A stretch of DNA of 62,404 nucleotides from Merdibacter massiliensis (lineage in GTDB: Bacteria > Bacillota_I > Bacilli_A > Erysipelotrichales > Erysipelotrichaceae), in contig NZ_LT699707.1 of NCBI RefSeq assembly GCF_900155395.1, positions 1-62,404 of the forward strand, in the 5' to 3' direction. This document shows, piece after piece, positions 54,570 to 62,404 of this stretch. Made by a program: the position numbers and the translations under genes. Position 1 is the stretch's first letter. Every line of letters starts with the position of its first letter. The notes under the pieces are model-generated. The model was not told the DNA's origin. It saw nothing but the letters and a program-made list of their open reading frames with translations, and did no database searches.

Positions 54570-56015
54570 TTATGCATTTTCTTTTGCATCTTGATTCTTT
54601 TTGATGATTGGAAGAATCAGACCAAGCAATGTCAACACAATAGGCGTAATCATATTCAATGCTAAAGATAATGTATTATCTGCATTAAATATCTTTAACA
54701 GACAGCAGATTGCAGTGACGAAGAAGCACCAGCTTCCCGCAACTAGAGCAAACGTCTGGTTTTTTGTGAAGCGATATTCTGCCGCAAACTTTTCACCTGC
54801 TTTACGCAATGCGATATAAGCTGCAAATACCCACAAATAACGAAGCGGCATACAAATAGCATTCAAATCTGTCAACTGTTTAATGACGCCTTGTGCACTT
54901 CCGCCAAATGATTGAACGACGATGATTGCGCCAGAAAGAATAACGACCATCCAGATACCATTAATATAAGCATCATATTTGTTCTTCTTCAACAATCCCT
55001 TAGGAATGAACTCACGTGCTTGTTCGTTATCCAATAACATACGCAATGGGGCATCAATGCTCAATACCAAAGTAGAAAGCTGTCCAATTGCATTGCAGAT
55101 CGAGTAAACGATCTTTAAAGAATTACCGATTCCATAATATGCACCTAAATCTTCAAATGCCCAATAAGCACCATTTGAAATAAATGCCGCCTGATCTTCG
55201 GCAACCTTTGCAGGATCAAACATCATACCCATGGCAATTGTACCCAAAATTGCACATACCATGACCATGATAGCCAATGCGATCATACCTTTTGGGAATC
55301 CTTTTGCAGGATCTTTTACTTTATTAACGTAAGGTGAAATTTTCTCACAGCCACCTACAGCAAATACGAAGATGGAGAGTGAAGTGAAATAATTCACATT
55401 AAATTGCGGTATAATGCTGTCCCAGCTAAAATCAATTGAAGCAAATCCAGCATTTGGATTGATTGCCGGTGCTGCCAACATCATTATGATATATAAGATG
55501 GACATTACAAACATACTTGTTCCTGCAAGAGTTGTTAATTTTTTCAACGGATTTAAACCGCGGCTGGCAATCCAGCAGAACAATAAGAAGATTACCATTG
55601 TAGCACCCTGTACGACCAATGTATTCAAACTATCATACCAGTCTGTACCTTGCGGCATGAATGCCCAGCTTGTTGCTTGTGACAATGCCTTTAATCCACC
55701 ACTTGCTTTACTTGCAATATAGGTAATGTGACATGCCCAATAAGTCCATCCAGCATAGTAGGCAATTTTAGGCCCCATTGTTTCATATACCCAAGAACTG
55801 ACGCCTCCGCCTGAATCTTTAAATGCAGAACCTAATTCACCAACCATGAGTGCATAGGGAACAAAGTATAATGCAAACATTAAGATCCATGTAAAAATAG
55901 CTTGTCCGGCAACCCCGCCTGAATAACCAAAACCATTTACGACGTTTCCAAATCCCCATACAGTAGAAAACGCCATGAAGGCCAGGTTATACCAAAGAAT
56001 TTTCTTTGTTTCCAT
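54570..56015 (-). CDS. APC family amino acid permease
   Basis: 481 residues with about 12 transmembrane helices. The first helix unwinding motif is WGFGNVVNGFGYSGGVAG, followed by YALMVGELGSAFKDSGGGVS and FAVGGCEKISPYVNKVKDPA. It resembles the YjeM/GadC branch of amino acid transporters. The substrate cannot be predicted. Single-gene unit. Confidence 0.88.
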   Translation of the reverse strand: METKKILWYNLAFMAFSTVWGFGNVVNGFGYSGGVAGQAIFTWILMFALYFVPYALMVGELGSAFKDSGGGVSSWVYETMGPKIAYYAGWTYWACHITYIASKASGGLKALSQATSWAFMPQGTDWYDSLNTLVVQGATMVIFLLFCWIASRGLNPLKKLTTLAGTSMFVMSILYIIMMLAAPAINPNAGFASIDFSWDSIIPQFNVNYFTSLSIFVFAVGGCEKISPYVNKVKDPAKGFPKGMIALAIMVMVCAILGTIAMGMMFDPAKVAEDQAAFISNGAYWAFEDLGAYYGIGNSLKIVYSICNAIGQLSTLVLSIDAPLRMLLDNEQAREFIPKGLLKKNKYDAYINGIWMVVILSGAIIVVQSFGGSAQGVIKQLTDLNAICMPLRYLWVFAAYIALRKAGEKFAAEYRFTKNQTFALVAGSWCFFVTAICCLLKIFNADNTLSLALNMITPIVLTLLGLILPIIKKNQDAKENA

Positions 56016-56173
56016 ATTTTCCTCCTTTTAAGCGAAATGCAGCAAAATTATACCATAATTTGCGATTTTTGTATTGTAATTCTAGACGAAATGTCGGAAA
56101 ATCGTGGAATTTTAAACTACTTTGGATAAAATCATGTAAACAGTTACACAATAAAATTGAAAGGAGATTACCC

Positions 56174-56380
56174 ATGAGCAAAAAAATGAGATTAACCCCA
56201 AAAGATGTCCTTTACATTAGTGATGTATTAAATCAATTAGAAAGTTACCATGCAGAGGTCAGTGAAGATCTCACTGATGTAAAAGACAAAGAACTGAAAA
56301 AAGCGATGAATGACATCACTACAAATTTCAAAGAACAATTTGATTCTTTTAAAGAGGTTTTAAAGGAGGCCAGCAAATAG
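56174..56380 (+). CDS. Small helical protein paired with a CotF-like coat protein
   Basis: 68 residues from ATG at 56174, 8 nt after AAAGGAG. MSKKMRLTPKDVLYISDVLN, then helical and acidic. Longer upstream frames lack a ribosome binding site. It is immediately followed by the CotF-like gene, and similar gene pairs occur in sporulating Firmicutes. Probably a spore coat or related structural protein. Confidence 0.65.
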   Translation: MSKKMRLTPKDVLYISDVLNQLESYHAEVSEDLTDVKDKELKKAMNDITTNFKEQFDSFKEVLKEASK

Positions 56381-56629
56381 ATGAAAGAAAAAGATATTGC
56401 GATGAACGCATTATTAGCTTGCCGGCATATGGCAGATTTGTTACATACATTTGGCTGTGAAGCTAGCAGTGATATCTGTCCGAGCGTGAAAACAGCATAT
56501 GATGCTATTACACAGTTGCAACATGATACCTACGATATGATGGTAAAAAATGATTGGATGCAAGTGGAATACGAAACAAAAAGCAAACTGGAAAAAGCTT
56601 ATCAAAAATACAAAAACGAAACATGTTAA
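56381..56629 (+). CDS. CotF-like spore coat protein
   Basis: 82 residues. MKEKDIAMNALLACRHMADL, then QLQHDTYDMMVKNDWMQVEY. This helical pattern with a Trp near the end of the second helix fits the short Coat_F family. Starts directly after the stop of the preceding gene. The pair is transcribed opposite to nearly all other genes in the window and ends at a clear terminator. It suggests that the host forms spores. Confidence 0.7.
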   Translation: MKEKDIAMNALLACRHMADLLHTFGCEASSDICPSVKTAYDAITQLQHDTYDMMVKNDWMQVEYETKSKLEKAYQKYKNETC

Positions 56630-56663
56630 CATAGCACATAGGATATAAGAAATGAATATAGAA

Positions 56664-56700
56664 AGATAGGAGAAATTTAGATCCTCTCCTGTCTTTTTTA
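56664..56700 (+). terminator. Terminator of the coat gene pair
   Basis: AGATAGGAGA (56664-56673) pairs with TCTCCTGTCT (56685-56694) with one mismatch, followed by TTTTTTA. Confidence 0.8.
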
Positions 56701-56824
56701 TACTCGAATGGCAATACCTCACAGCATGATCTCACTCATACATCATGTTTCTTTTTACAGTTTTCTATCTCTTTCCATCTGAAAAATTAAATTCCAGATT
56801 CGTATAATATACGCATTAAATATA

Positions 56825-56885
56825 AAAAAATAAAGAGGTGAAGCAGCAAAGTGAAAATTGGAGATCACTTAACTGTTTCAACCTC
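56825..56885 (-). terminator. Terminator of the aldo/keto reductase gene
   Basis: GAGGTGAAGCAG (56834-56845) pairs imperfectly with CTGTTTCAACCTC (56873-56885), and a TTTATTTTTTT tract follows on the minus strand. The region 56701-56824 shows nothing else. Confidence 0.55.
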
Positions 56886-56888
56886 TTT

Positions 56889-57701
56889 TTAATAATCATA
56901 AGTATATGGATTATAGCTCATATCTTTATATTGATCCAATTTATCTATCTTATGCATATCTTCCTCTTCAATGACGAAAGAGCCAACATTAAAATTCTCC
57001 TGAATTCTTTCCAAATGTGAAGATTTTGGAATTACGCTGATTTCTTTTTGTGTATTCCATGTCAATAGTAATTGCGCCGGTGTGCAATTATATTTATTTG
57101 ATAAGGTTTGGATCAACGGATTATCAAACTGTCCGCGGGCTAATGGCGACCAAGCCTGTACAGCAATACCATGCTTTTTACAAAAAGCACAGACTGTCTT
57201 CTGCTGATTTTTGATATTCACTTCGATCTGATCAATCATTGGTGCAATCTCACACTCTTCCAGCCATTCTAAGTGTTGTACCATCGCATTGCTTACACCG
57301 ATTGCTTTTGCTTTTCCTTCTTTATACAACTGGATCAATTCGTTCCAACAAGACAACAGACGTTCTTTATCTTGTCCAGGCCAATGAATCAACAATATAT
57401 CGACATAGTCCGTCTTTAACTTACGCAAACTTTCCAGAAAAGAGCTGCGTACATTTTTTTCCGACATATTTTGAGGTGCAATCTTTGTTGTTAAAATGAT
57501 CTGATTTCGATCTATATTTAATTTATCAATTGCCTGCCCGAGCAATTCTTCATTCTTATACATCTGCGCTGTATCAAACATGCGGTATCCAGTTTGATAG
57601 GCAGCAGCAATCGCTTGTTCCATCGATGCTGCATCGCTCAGGCGATACACACCAAATCCAACTAAAGGGATATGCTTACCATTTGATAATTTTTTTTCCA
57701 T
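56889..57701 (-). CDS. Aldo/keto reductase
   Basis: 270 residues from ATG at 57701, behind AGGAGTGGAG. AKR signatures: GYRMFDTAQMYKNEELLG with catalytic Asp and Tyr, ILTTKIAP (Lys), LLIHWPGQ (His) and IPKSSHLERIQENF (NADPH-binding). Reduces aldehydes or ketones. Diketogluconate/methylglyoxal-type substrates are common in the family. Separated from tuf by a terminator. Confidence 0.92.
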   Translation of the reverse strand: MEKKLSNGKHIPLVGFGVYRLSDAASMEQAIAAAYQTGYRMFDTAQMYKNEELLGQAIDKLNIDRNQIILTTKIAPQNMSEKNVRSSFLESLRKLKTDYVDILLIHWPGQDKERLLSCWNELIQLYKEGKAKAIGVSNAMVQHLEWLEECEIAPMIDQIEVNIKNQQKTVCAFCKKHGIAVQAWSPLARGQFDNPLIQTLSNKYNCTPAQLLLTWNTQKEISVIPKSSHLERIQENFNVGSFVIEEEDMHKIDKLDQYKDMSYNPYTYDY

Positions 57702-57725
57702 ATCTCCACTCCTGTTCTTATTCAA

Positions 57726-57756
57726 ATAAAAAAGCAGATATGAACCCATACCTGCT
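57726..57756 (-). terminator. Terminator after tuf (end of str operon)
   Basis: AGCAGATAT (57733-57741) pairs with ATACCTGCT (57748-57756) with one bulge or mismatch, followed on the minus strand by TTTTTATTT. Confidence 0.8.
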
Positions 57757-57770
57757 TTCAATCACATCAA

Positions 57771-58955
57771 TTACTCGATGATTTCAGTTACGTGACCAGC
57801 ACCTACTGTACGTCCACCCTCACGGATAGAGAATTTAGTACCATTTTCGATAGCGATAGGAGCGATCAACTCAACTGTCATTTCTACGTTATCGCCAGGC
57901 ATAACCATGTCTGTTCCTTCTGGCAATGTAATAACACCAGTTACGTCAGTTGTACGGAAGTAGAACTGAGGACGATAGTTAGAAACGAATGGAGTATGAC
58001 GTCCACCTTCTTCTTTGCTCAATACATAAACCTGAGCTTTGAATTTTGTATGTGGATGTACTGAACCAACTTTAGCCAATACCTGTCCACGTTGAATTTC
58101 GTCACGGTTTACACCACGTAACAATGCACCGATGTTGTCACCTGCTTCTGCGAAGTCCAACTGTTTACGGAACATTTCAAGACCTGTGATAACTGTTTTA
58201 CGAGTTTCACGGATACCAACGATTTCAACTTCTTCACCCATGTTAACGATACCACGTTCAACACGTCCTGTAGCAACTGTACCACGACCAGTGATTGTCA
58301 TAACATCTTCTACAGACATCAAGAATGGTTTATCAGTTTCACGAACTGGATCAGGGATGTATTCATCAACAGCAGCCATCAATTCATCGATAGCACCAAC
58401 CCATTTTGGATCGCCTTCCAATGCTTTTAATGCTGAACCGCGGATAACTGGAGTATTGTCTCCATCGAATCCATATTCAGTTAACAATTCACGAACTTCC
58501 ATTTCAACCAAGTCGATTAACTCTTCGTCATCAACCATGTCGCATTTGTTCAAGAATACTACGATGTAAGGAACACCTACCTGACGAGCAAGCAAGATGT
58601 GCTCACGAGTCTGAGGCATAGGTCCGTCAGATGCAGCTACTACCAAGATAGCACCATCCATCTGAGCAGCACCAGTGATCATGTTCTTAACGTAGTCAGC
58701 ATGACCTGGGCAGTCAACGTGTGCATAGTGACGTTTGTCAGTTTCGTACTCAACGTGTGCAGTATTGATTGTAATACCACGTTCTTTTTCTTCTGGAGCA
58801 CCATCAATCTGATCGTAATCCATAGCTTTTGCTTCACCACGTTCAGCTAAAACGTGAGTGATTGCAGCTGTTAAAGTTGTTTTACCATGGTCAACGTGAC
58901 CGATTGTACCAATATTAACATGTGTTTTCGATCTGTCAAATTTTTCTTTTGCCAT
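57771..58955 (-). CDS. tuf: Translation elongation factor Tu
   Basis: 394 residues. G1 [10 protein letters not shown]2 region [11 protein letters not shown]3 DCPGHADY and G4 NKCDMVDD. Delivers aminoacyl-tRNA to the ribosome. Last gene of the str operon, 79 bp after fusA. Confidence 0.98.
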   Translation of the reverse strand: MAKEKFDRSKTHVNIGTIGHVDHGKTTLTAAITHVLAERGEAKAMDYDQIDGAPEEKERGITINTAHVEYETDKRHYAHVDCPGHADYVKNMITGAAQMDGAILVVAASDGPMPQTREHILLARQVGVPYIVVFLNKCDMVDDEELIDLVEMEVRELLTEYGFDGDNTPVIRGSALKALEGDPKWVGAIDELMAAVDEYIPDPVRETDKPFLMSVEDVMTITGRGTVATGRVERGIVNMGEEVEIVGIRETRKTVITGLEMFRKQLDFAEAGDNIGALLRGVNRDEIQRGQVLAKVGSVHPHTKFKAQVYVLSKEEGGRHTPFVSNYRPQFYFRTTDVTGVITLPEGTDMVMPGDNVEMTVELIAPIAIENGTKFSIREGGRTVGAGHVTEIIE

Positions 58956-59034
58956 TTTAGTTTTTCCTCCTAAATAATCGTCAAATATATTCTAATTCAA
59001 ACAACCTATAAAAGCAACATCAAACGCCAAAATT

Positions 59035-61113
59035 TTAGGCTTCAGAGCTGTTGTTTTTAATGATTTTTTCAGCGATTGACTTCGGTACTTCGCTGTAATG
59101 GTCGAATTTCATAGAGTAGTTTCCACGACCCTGTGTAAAGGAACGCAGATCAGTTACATAACCAAACATTTCAGACAGTGGAACCATAGCACGAACAATG
59201 ATTGCATTGCCTCGTTCTTCCTGATCTGTGATCTGACCACGACGTGAGCTAACGTCACCCATGACGGAACCAAGATATTCATTTGGTGCAGTGATTTCAA
59301 CATTCATGATAGGCTCCAAGATAACTGGTTTACACTTCTTGCCAGCTTCTTTTAATGCCATGGAAGCAGCAATCTTATATGCCATTTCACTAGAGTCGAC
59401 ATCATGGTAAGAACCATCAAACAATGTTGCTTTGACATCAATTACTGGATAACCAGCAATCATACCTTTTTCCATTGCATCAACCAAACCTTCTTCTGTT
59501 GGTTTGATGTATTCACGTGGAACGCTTCCACCTACTGTAGCATCCACAAATTCAAAGCCTTTGCCTTCTTCATTTGGTTCGAAGCGGATCCAAACATGAC
59601 CATATTGACCACGTCCACCAGACTGACGGATGTACTTACCTTCGCACTCTGCAGCTTGGCGAATCGTTTCACGATAAGCAACCTGAGGTGCACCAACCTG
59701 TGCTTCTACTTTGAATTCACGGCGTAAACGGTCAACGATGATATCCAAATGCAGCTCACCTACACCGGCGATGATCGTCTGTCCAGTTTCAGCATTCGTA
59801 TATGTCTTAAATGTAGGGTCTTCTTCAGCAAGTTTTGCTAAAGCCAAGCCCATCTTATCCTGGTCTGCTTTTGTCTTAGGTTCCAAAGACAATTCGATAA
59901 CTGGCTCTGGGAATTCCATAGATTCCAGAATGATATGATGATCTTCATCACACAAAGTATCACCTGTTGTCGTTGCTTTCAAACCAACAGCAGCAGCGAT
60001 ATCTCCTGCATATACTTGTTCGATTTCTTTACGCGCATTGGAATGCATCTGAACCAGACGTCCAAAACGCTCTTTTTTACCTTTTGTTGAGTTCAATACA
60101 TAACTTCCTGCTTTTGCAGTACCTGAGTATACACGGAAGTATGTCAATTTACCAACAAATGGATCTGCAGTGATCTTGAATGCCAATGCAGAGAATGGTT
60201 CATCATCAGATGCGTGACGCTCTGCTTCTGTACCATCTTCCAAAGTACCTTTGATACTTGGGATATCTAATGGTGAAGGCAAGTAATCAACAACTGCATC
60301 CAATACCATCTGCACACCTTTATTCTTATATGCAGAACCACACAATACTGGGAAGAAATCACCTTTACATACAGCTATACGCAATACACGTTTGATTTCT
60401 TCTACGGAAGGTTCTTCCCCTTCCAATACCTGCATCATGAAATCTTCATCATAGTCTGCCAGGTATTCCAGCAATTTTGCACGATATTCTTCGCACAGAT
60501 CTTTCAAATCTTCTGGTACATCTTCGATCTTGATATCTGTACCTAAGTCATTCGTATAAATTTCTGCTTTACGTTCAATGATATCTACGATACCAGAGAA
60601 TGTAGATTCAGCACCGATCGGTAATTGAATAGGGCAAGATTTTGCTCCCAAACGATCGATGATCGTACGGCATGACATCAAGAAATCAGCACCAGTTGCA
60701 TCCATCTTATTACAGAATACGATACGTGGTACTCCATAGTTTGTTGCCTGACGCCATACAGTTTCTGTCTGTGGCTCAACACCAGCTTTTGCATCCAAAA
60801 CGGTAACGGCACCATCCAGTACACGCAATGAACGCTCTACCTCAACAGTAAAGTCTACGTGACCTGGTGTATCGATGATGTTGATACGGTTTCCCTTCCA
60901 ATGGCAAGTTGTTGCAGCAGATGTGATCGTAATACCACGTTCCTGTTCCTGCTCCATCCAGTCCATCGTAGATGCACCATCATGCGTTTCACCCATTTTG
61001 TGATTGACACCAGTATAGTACAAGATACGTTCTGTCGTAGTTGTCTTACCAGCATCGATGTGAGCCATGATACCAATATTACGAGTATTTTCAAGTGAAT
61101 ATTCTCTTGGCAT
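59035..61113 (-). CDS. fusA: Translation elongation factor G
   Basis: 692 residues, full five-domain EF-G. G1 [17 protein letters not shown]3 [10 protein letters not shown]4 [12 protein letters not shown] and domain IV tip region [16 protein letters not shown]. Catalyses translocation. 14 bp after rpsG. Confidence 0.98.
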   Translation of the reverse strand: MPREYSLENTRNIGIMAHIDAGKTTTTERILYYTGVNHKMGETHDGASTMDWMEQEQERGITITSAATTCHWKGNRINIIDTPGHVDFTVEVERSLRVLDGAVTVLDAKAGVEPQTETVWRQATNYGVPRIVFCNKMDATGADFLMSCRTIIDRLGAKSCPIQLPIGAESTFSGIVDIIERKAEIYTNDLGTDIKIEDVPEDLKDLCEEYRAKLLEYLADYDEDFMMQVLEGEEPSVEEIKRVLRIAVCKGDFFPVLCGSAYKNKGVQMVLDAVVDYLPSPLDIPSIKGTLEDGTEAERHASDDEPFSALAFKITADPFVGKLTYFRVYSGTAKAGSYVLNSTKGKKERFGRLVQMHSNARKEIEQVYAGDIAAAVGLKATTTGDTLCDEDHHIILESMEFPEPVIELSLEPKTKADQDKMGLALAKLAEEDPTFKTYTNAETGQTIIAGVGELHLDIIVDRLRREFKVEAQVGAPQVAYRETIRQAAECEGKYIRQSGGRGQYGHVWIRFEPNEEGKGFEFVDATVGGSVPREYIKPTEEGLVDAMEKGMIAGYPVIDVKATLFDGSYHDVDSSEMAYKIAASMALKEAGKKCKPVILEPIMNVEITAPNEYLGSVMGDVSSRRGQITDQEERGNAIIVRAMVPLSEMFGYVTDLRSFTQGRGNYSMKFDHYSEVPKSIAEKIIKNNSSEA

Positions 61114-61127
61114 AATGAACTCCTTTC

Positions 61128-61613
<486 letters not shown>

Positions 61614-61624
61614 TCACAATTGAT

Positions 61625-62047
61625 TTATTTTTTAGCTGCTTTTGGTTTTTTCGCACCATACAATGAACGGCTCTGGTTACGGTTCGCAACACCAGCGCAA
61701 TCCAATGTACCACGGATGATATGGTAACGAACACCTGGCAAGTCCTTAACACGACCACCACGGATCATTACGACACTGTGCTCCTGAAGGTTGTGTCCAA
61801 TTCCTGGAATGTAAGCTGTAACTTCCATACCGTTGCTTAAGCGTACACGGGCATACTTACGAAGAGCTGAGTTTGGTTTCTTCGGTGTCATCGTACCAAC
61901 ACGTGTACAAACACCACGCTTCTGCGGTGAACTCAAGTTCGTTGGACGGCTTTTCAGAGAGTTATATCCTCTATTCAAAGCAGGTGATTTTGAAAGTTTC
62001 ACACTGTCCTGACGACCTTTACGAATTAACTGGTTAATTGTTGGCAT
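61625..62047 (-). CDS. rpsL: 30S ribosomal protein S12 (uS12)
   Basis: 140 residues. [40 protein letters not shown] and [18 protein letters not shown]. The two lysines where streptomycin-resistance changes usually occur (in KKPNSALRK and GRVKDLPG) are wild type. First gene of the str operon. No rpoB/rpoC precedes it. Instead the promoter follows a 5S rRNA terminator. Confidence 0.97.
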   Translation of the reverse strand: MPTINQLIRKGRQDSVKLSKSPALNRGYNSLKSRPTNLSSPQKRGVCTRVGTMTPKKPNSALRKYARVRLSNGMEVTAYIPGIGHNLQEHSVVMIRGGRVKDLPGVRYHIIRGTLDCAGVANRNQSRSLYGAKKPKAAKK

Positions 62048-62112
62048 AATATCCTCCTTTCAAATTTTATAACACACATTTCCGGGCGTATCATTTTACA
62101 AGCATAATATAG

Positions 62113-62129
62113 GTTCCCAATACGGGAAC
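62113..62129 (-). promoter_or_regulatory. Inverted repeat in the rpsL leader
   Basis: GTTCCC (62113-62118) and GGGAAC (62124-62129) are perfect arms with a 5-nt loop, about 20 nt downstream of the expected transcription start. A leader hairpin or operator for control of the str operon. Confidence 0.5.
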
Positions 62130-62153
62130 TCATTCAATCACACTTGCTCAACT

Positions 62154-62182
62154 ATAATATAGTAATTCTATCAATTTGTCAA
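62154..62182 (-). promoter_or_regulatory. str operon promoter
   Basis: TTGACA (62182-62177), a 17-nt spacer, TATTAT (62159-62154). Near-consensus, as expected for rpsL-rpsG-fusA-tuf. Confidence 0.85.
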
Positions 62183-62190
62183 TCAAATTT

Positions 62191-62218
62191 TAAAAAAAAG
62201 CGACCATAAAGTGATCGC
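62191..62218 (-). terminator. Terminator of the rRNA operon
   Basis: GCGACCA (62200-62206) pairs with TGATCGC (62212-62218), followed on the minus strand by TTTTTTTT. It ends the rrn transcript immediately before the rpsL promoter. Confidence 0.85.
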
Positions 62219-62228
62219 AAAGGAAGAG

Positions 62229-62342
62229 ACCGGCAACGTGCTATCTTCGCAGGGGCAGGCCCAACTATTGTCGCCGTTGGAGTGCTTAACTTCTGTGTTC
62301 GGTATGAGGACAGGTGTGTCCACTCCGCCTTCATCACCGGAT
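62229..62342 (-). rRNA. rrf: 5S ribosomal RNA
   Basis: On the minus strand the sequence runs from CCGGTGATGAAGGCGGAG through the conserved ACCGAACACAGAAGTTAAGC to AGCACGTTGCCGG, with pairing ends, about 114 nt. The remaining 62 bases to the window edge (TTATTCGGTTTTGAGAGGC) look like a 23S-5S spacer, so 23S and 16S should lie beyond. Ends are approximate. Confidence 0.93.
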
Positions 62343-62404
62343 CTCTTTCCTTGAGAGTCAGCCTCTCAAAACCGAATAACAGCTCGACTTCAGATCAAGT
62401 CCTC

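Overview
The window joins two kinds of DNA. The right half (about 31.4-62.4 kb) is a low-GC Bacillota chromosome: the rplM-rpsI pair, truA and the ECF-transporter genes, the alpha, spc and S10 ribosomal-protein clusters, the str operon (rpsL-rpsG-fusA-tuf) and the 5S end of an rRNA operon. Gene order, CotF-like coat genes and the absence of rpmD between rpsE and rplO fit a spore-forming Erysipelotrichia of the gut ([Clostridium] innocuum-like). That placement is inference from gene content.

The left half (1 to about 31.4 kb) is accessory DNA built as nested mobile elements, all transcribed leftward. The outer layer is the leading part of a Tn1549-like integrative conjugative element (ICE): parA, parB, small DUF genes, a replication-initiator-like gene, pcfB, the coupling-protein gene virD4 and a truncated maff2. 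It abuts the 3' end of rpsI. virD4 is cut into three in-frame pieces (26467-25932, 13624-13134, 1681-869) by two Tn4451-like integrative mobilizable elements (IMEs). Both are inserted at the GG of a glycine codon and in the same orientation. Each has the order large serine recombinase (TnpX) - TnpV - cargo - DUF3847 protein - MobL relaxase - replication protein(s) - TnpW, plus an oriT-like region with a GCGCCCTT nic-type motif.

IME-A (1680-13135) carries two defence systems. One is a HaeII-type restriction-modification operon (C5 methyltransferase, HaeII-like endonuclease, an unknown small protein, Vsr). Its promoter spacer contains two RGCGCY sites. The other is a Thoeris operon of the type II architecture (TM-Macro ThsA and TIR-like ThsB), lying between oriT and the mobilization genes.

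IME-B (13623-25933) carries an unusual three-gene operon: an HTH-fused C5 methyltransferase, a 463-aa protein with two LAGLIDADG-like motifs that lack the catalytic acidic residues, and a PD-(D/E)XK nuclease. I regard it as the best candidate in the window for an undescribed restriction-type system.

The extreme left edge holds the first 35 codons of an ABC-F ribosomal-protection gene. In front of it is a complete ribosome-mediated attenuator: promoter, 7-codon leader peptide, competing RNA segments and terminator. It is joined to the broken maff2, so a third insertion into the same ICE is likely. The ICE and mobilization genes look GC-rich. The defence cargo and ABC-F leader look AT-rich, which indicates separate acquisition.
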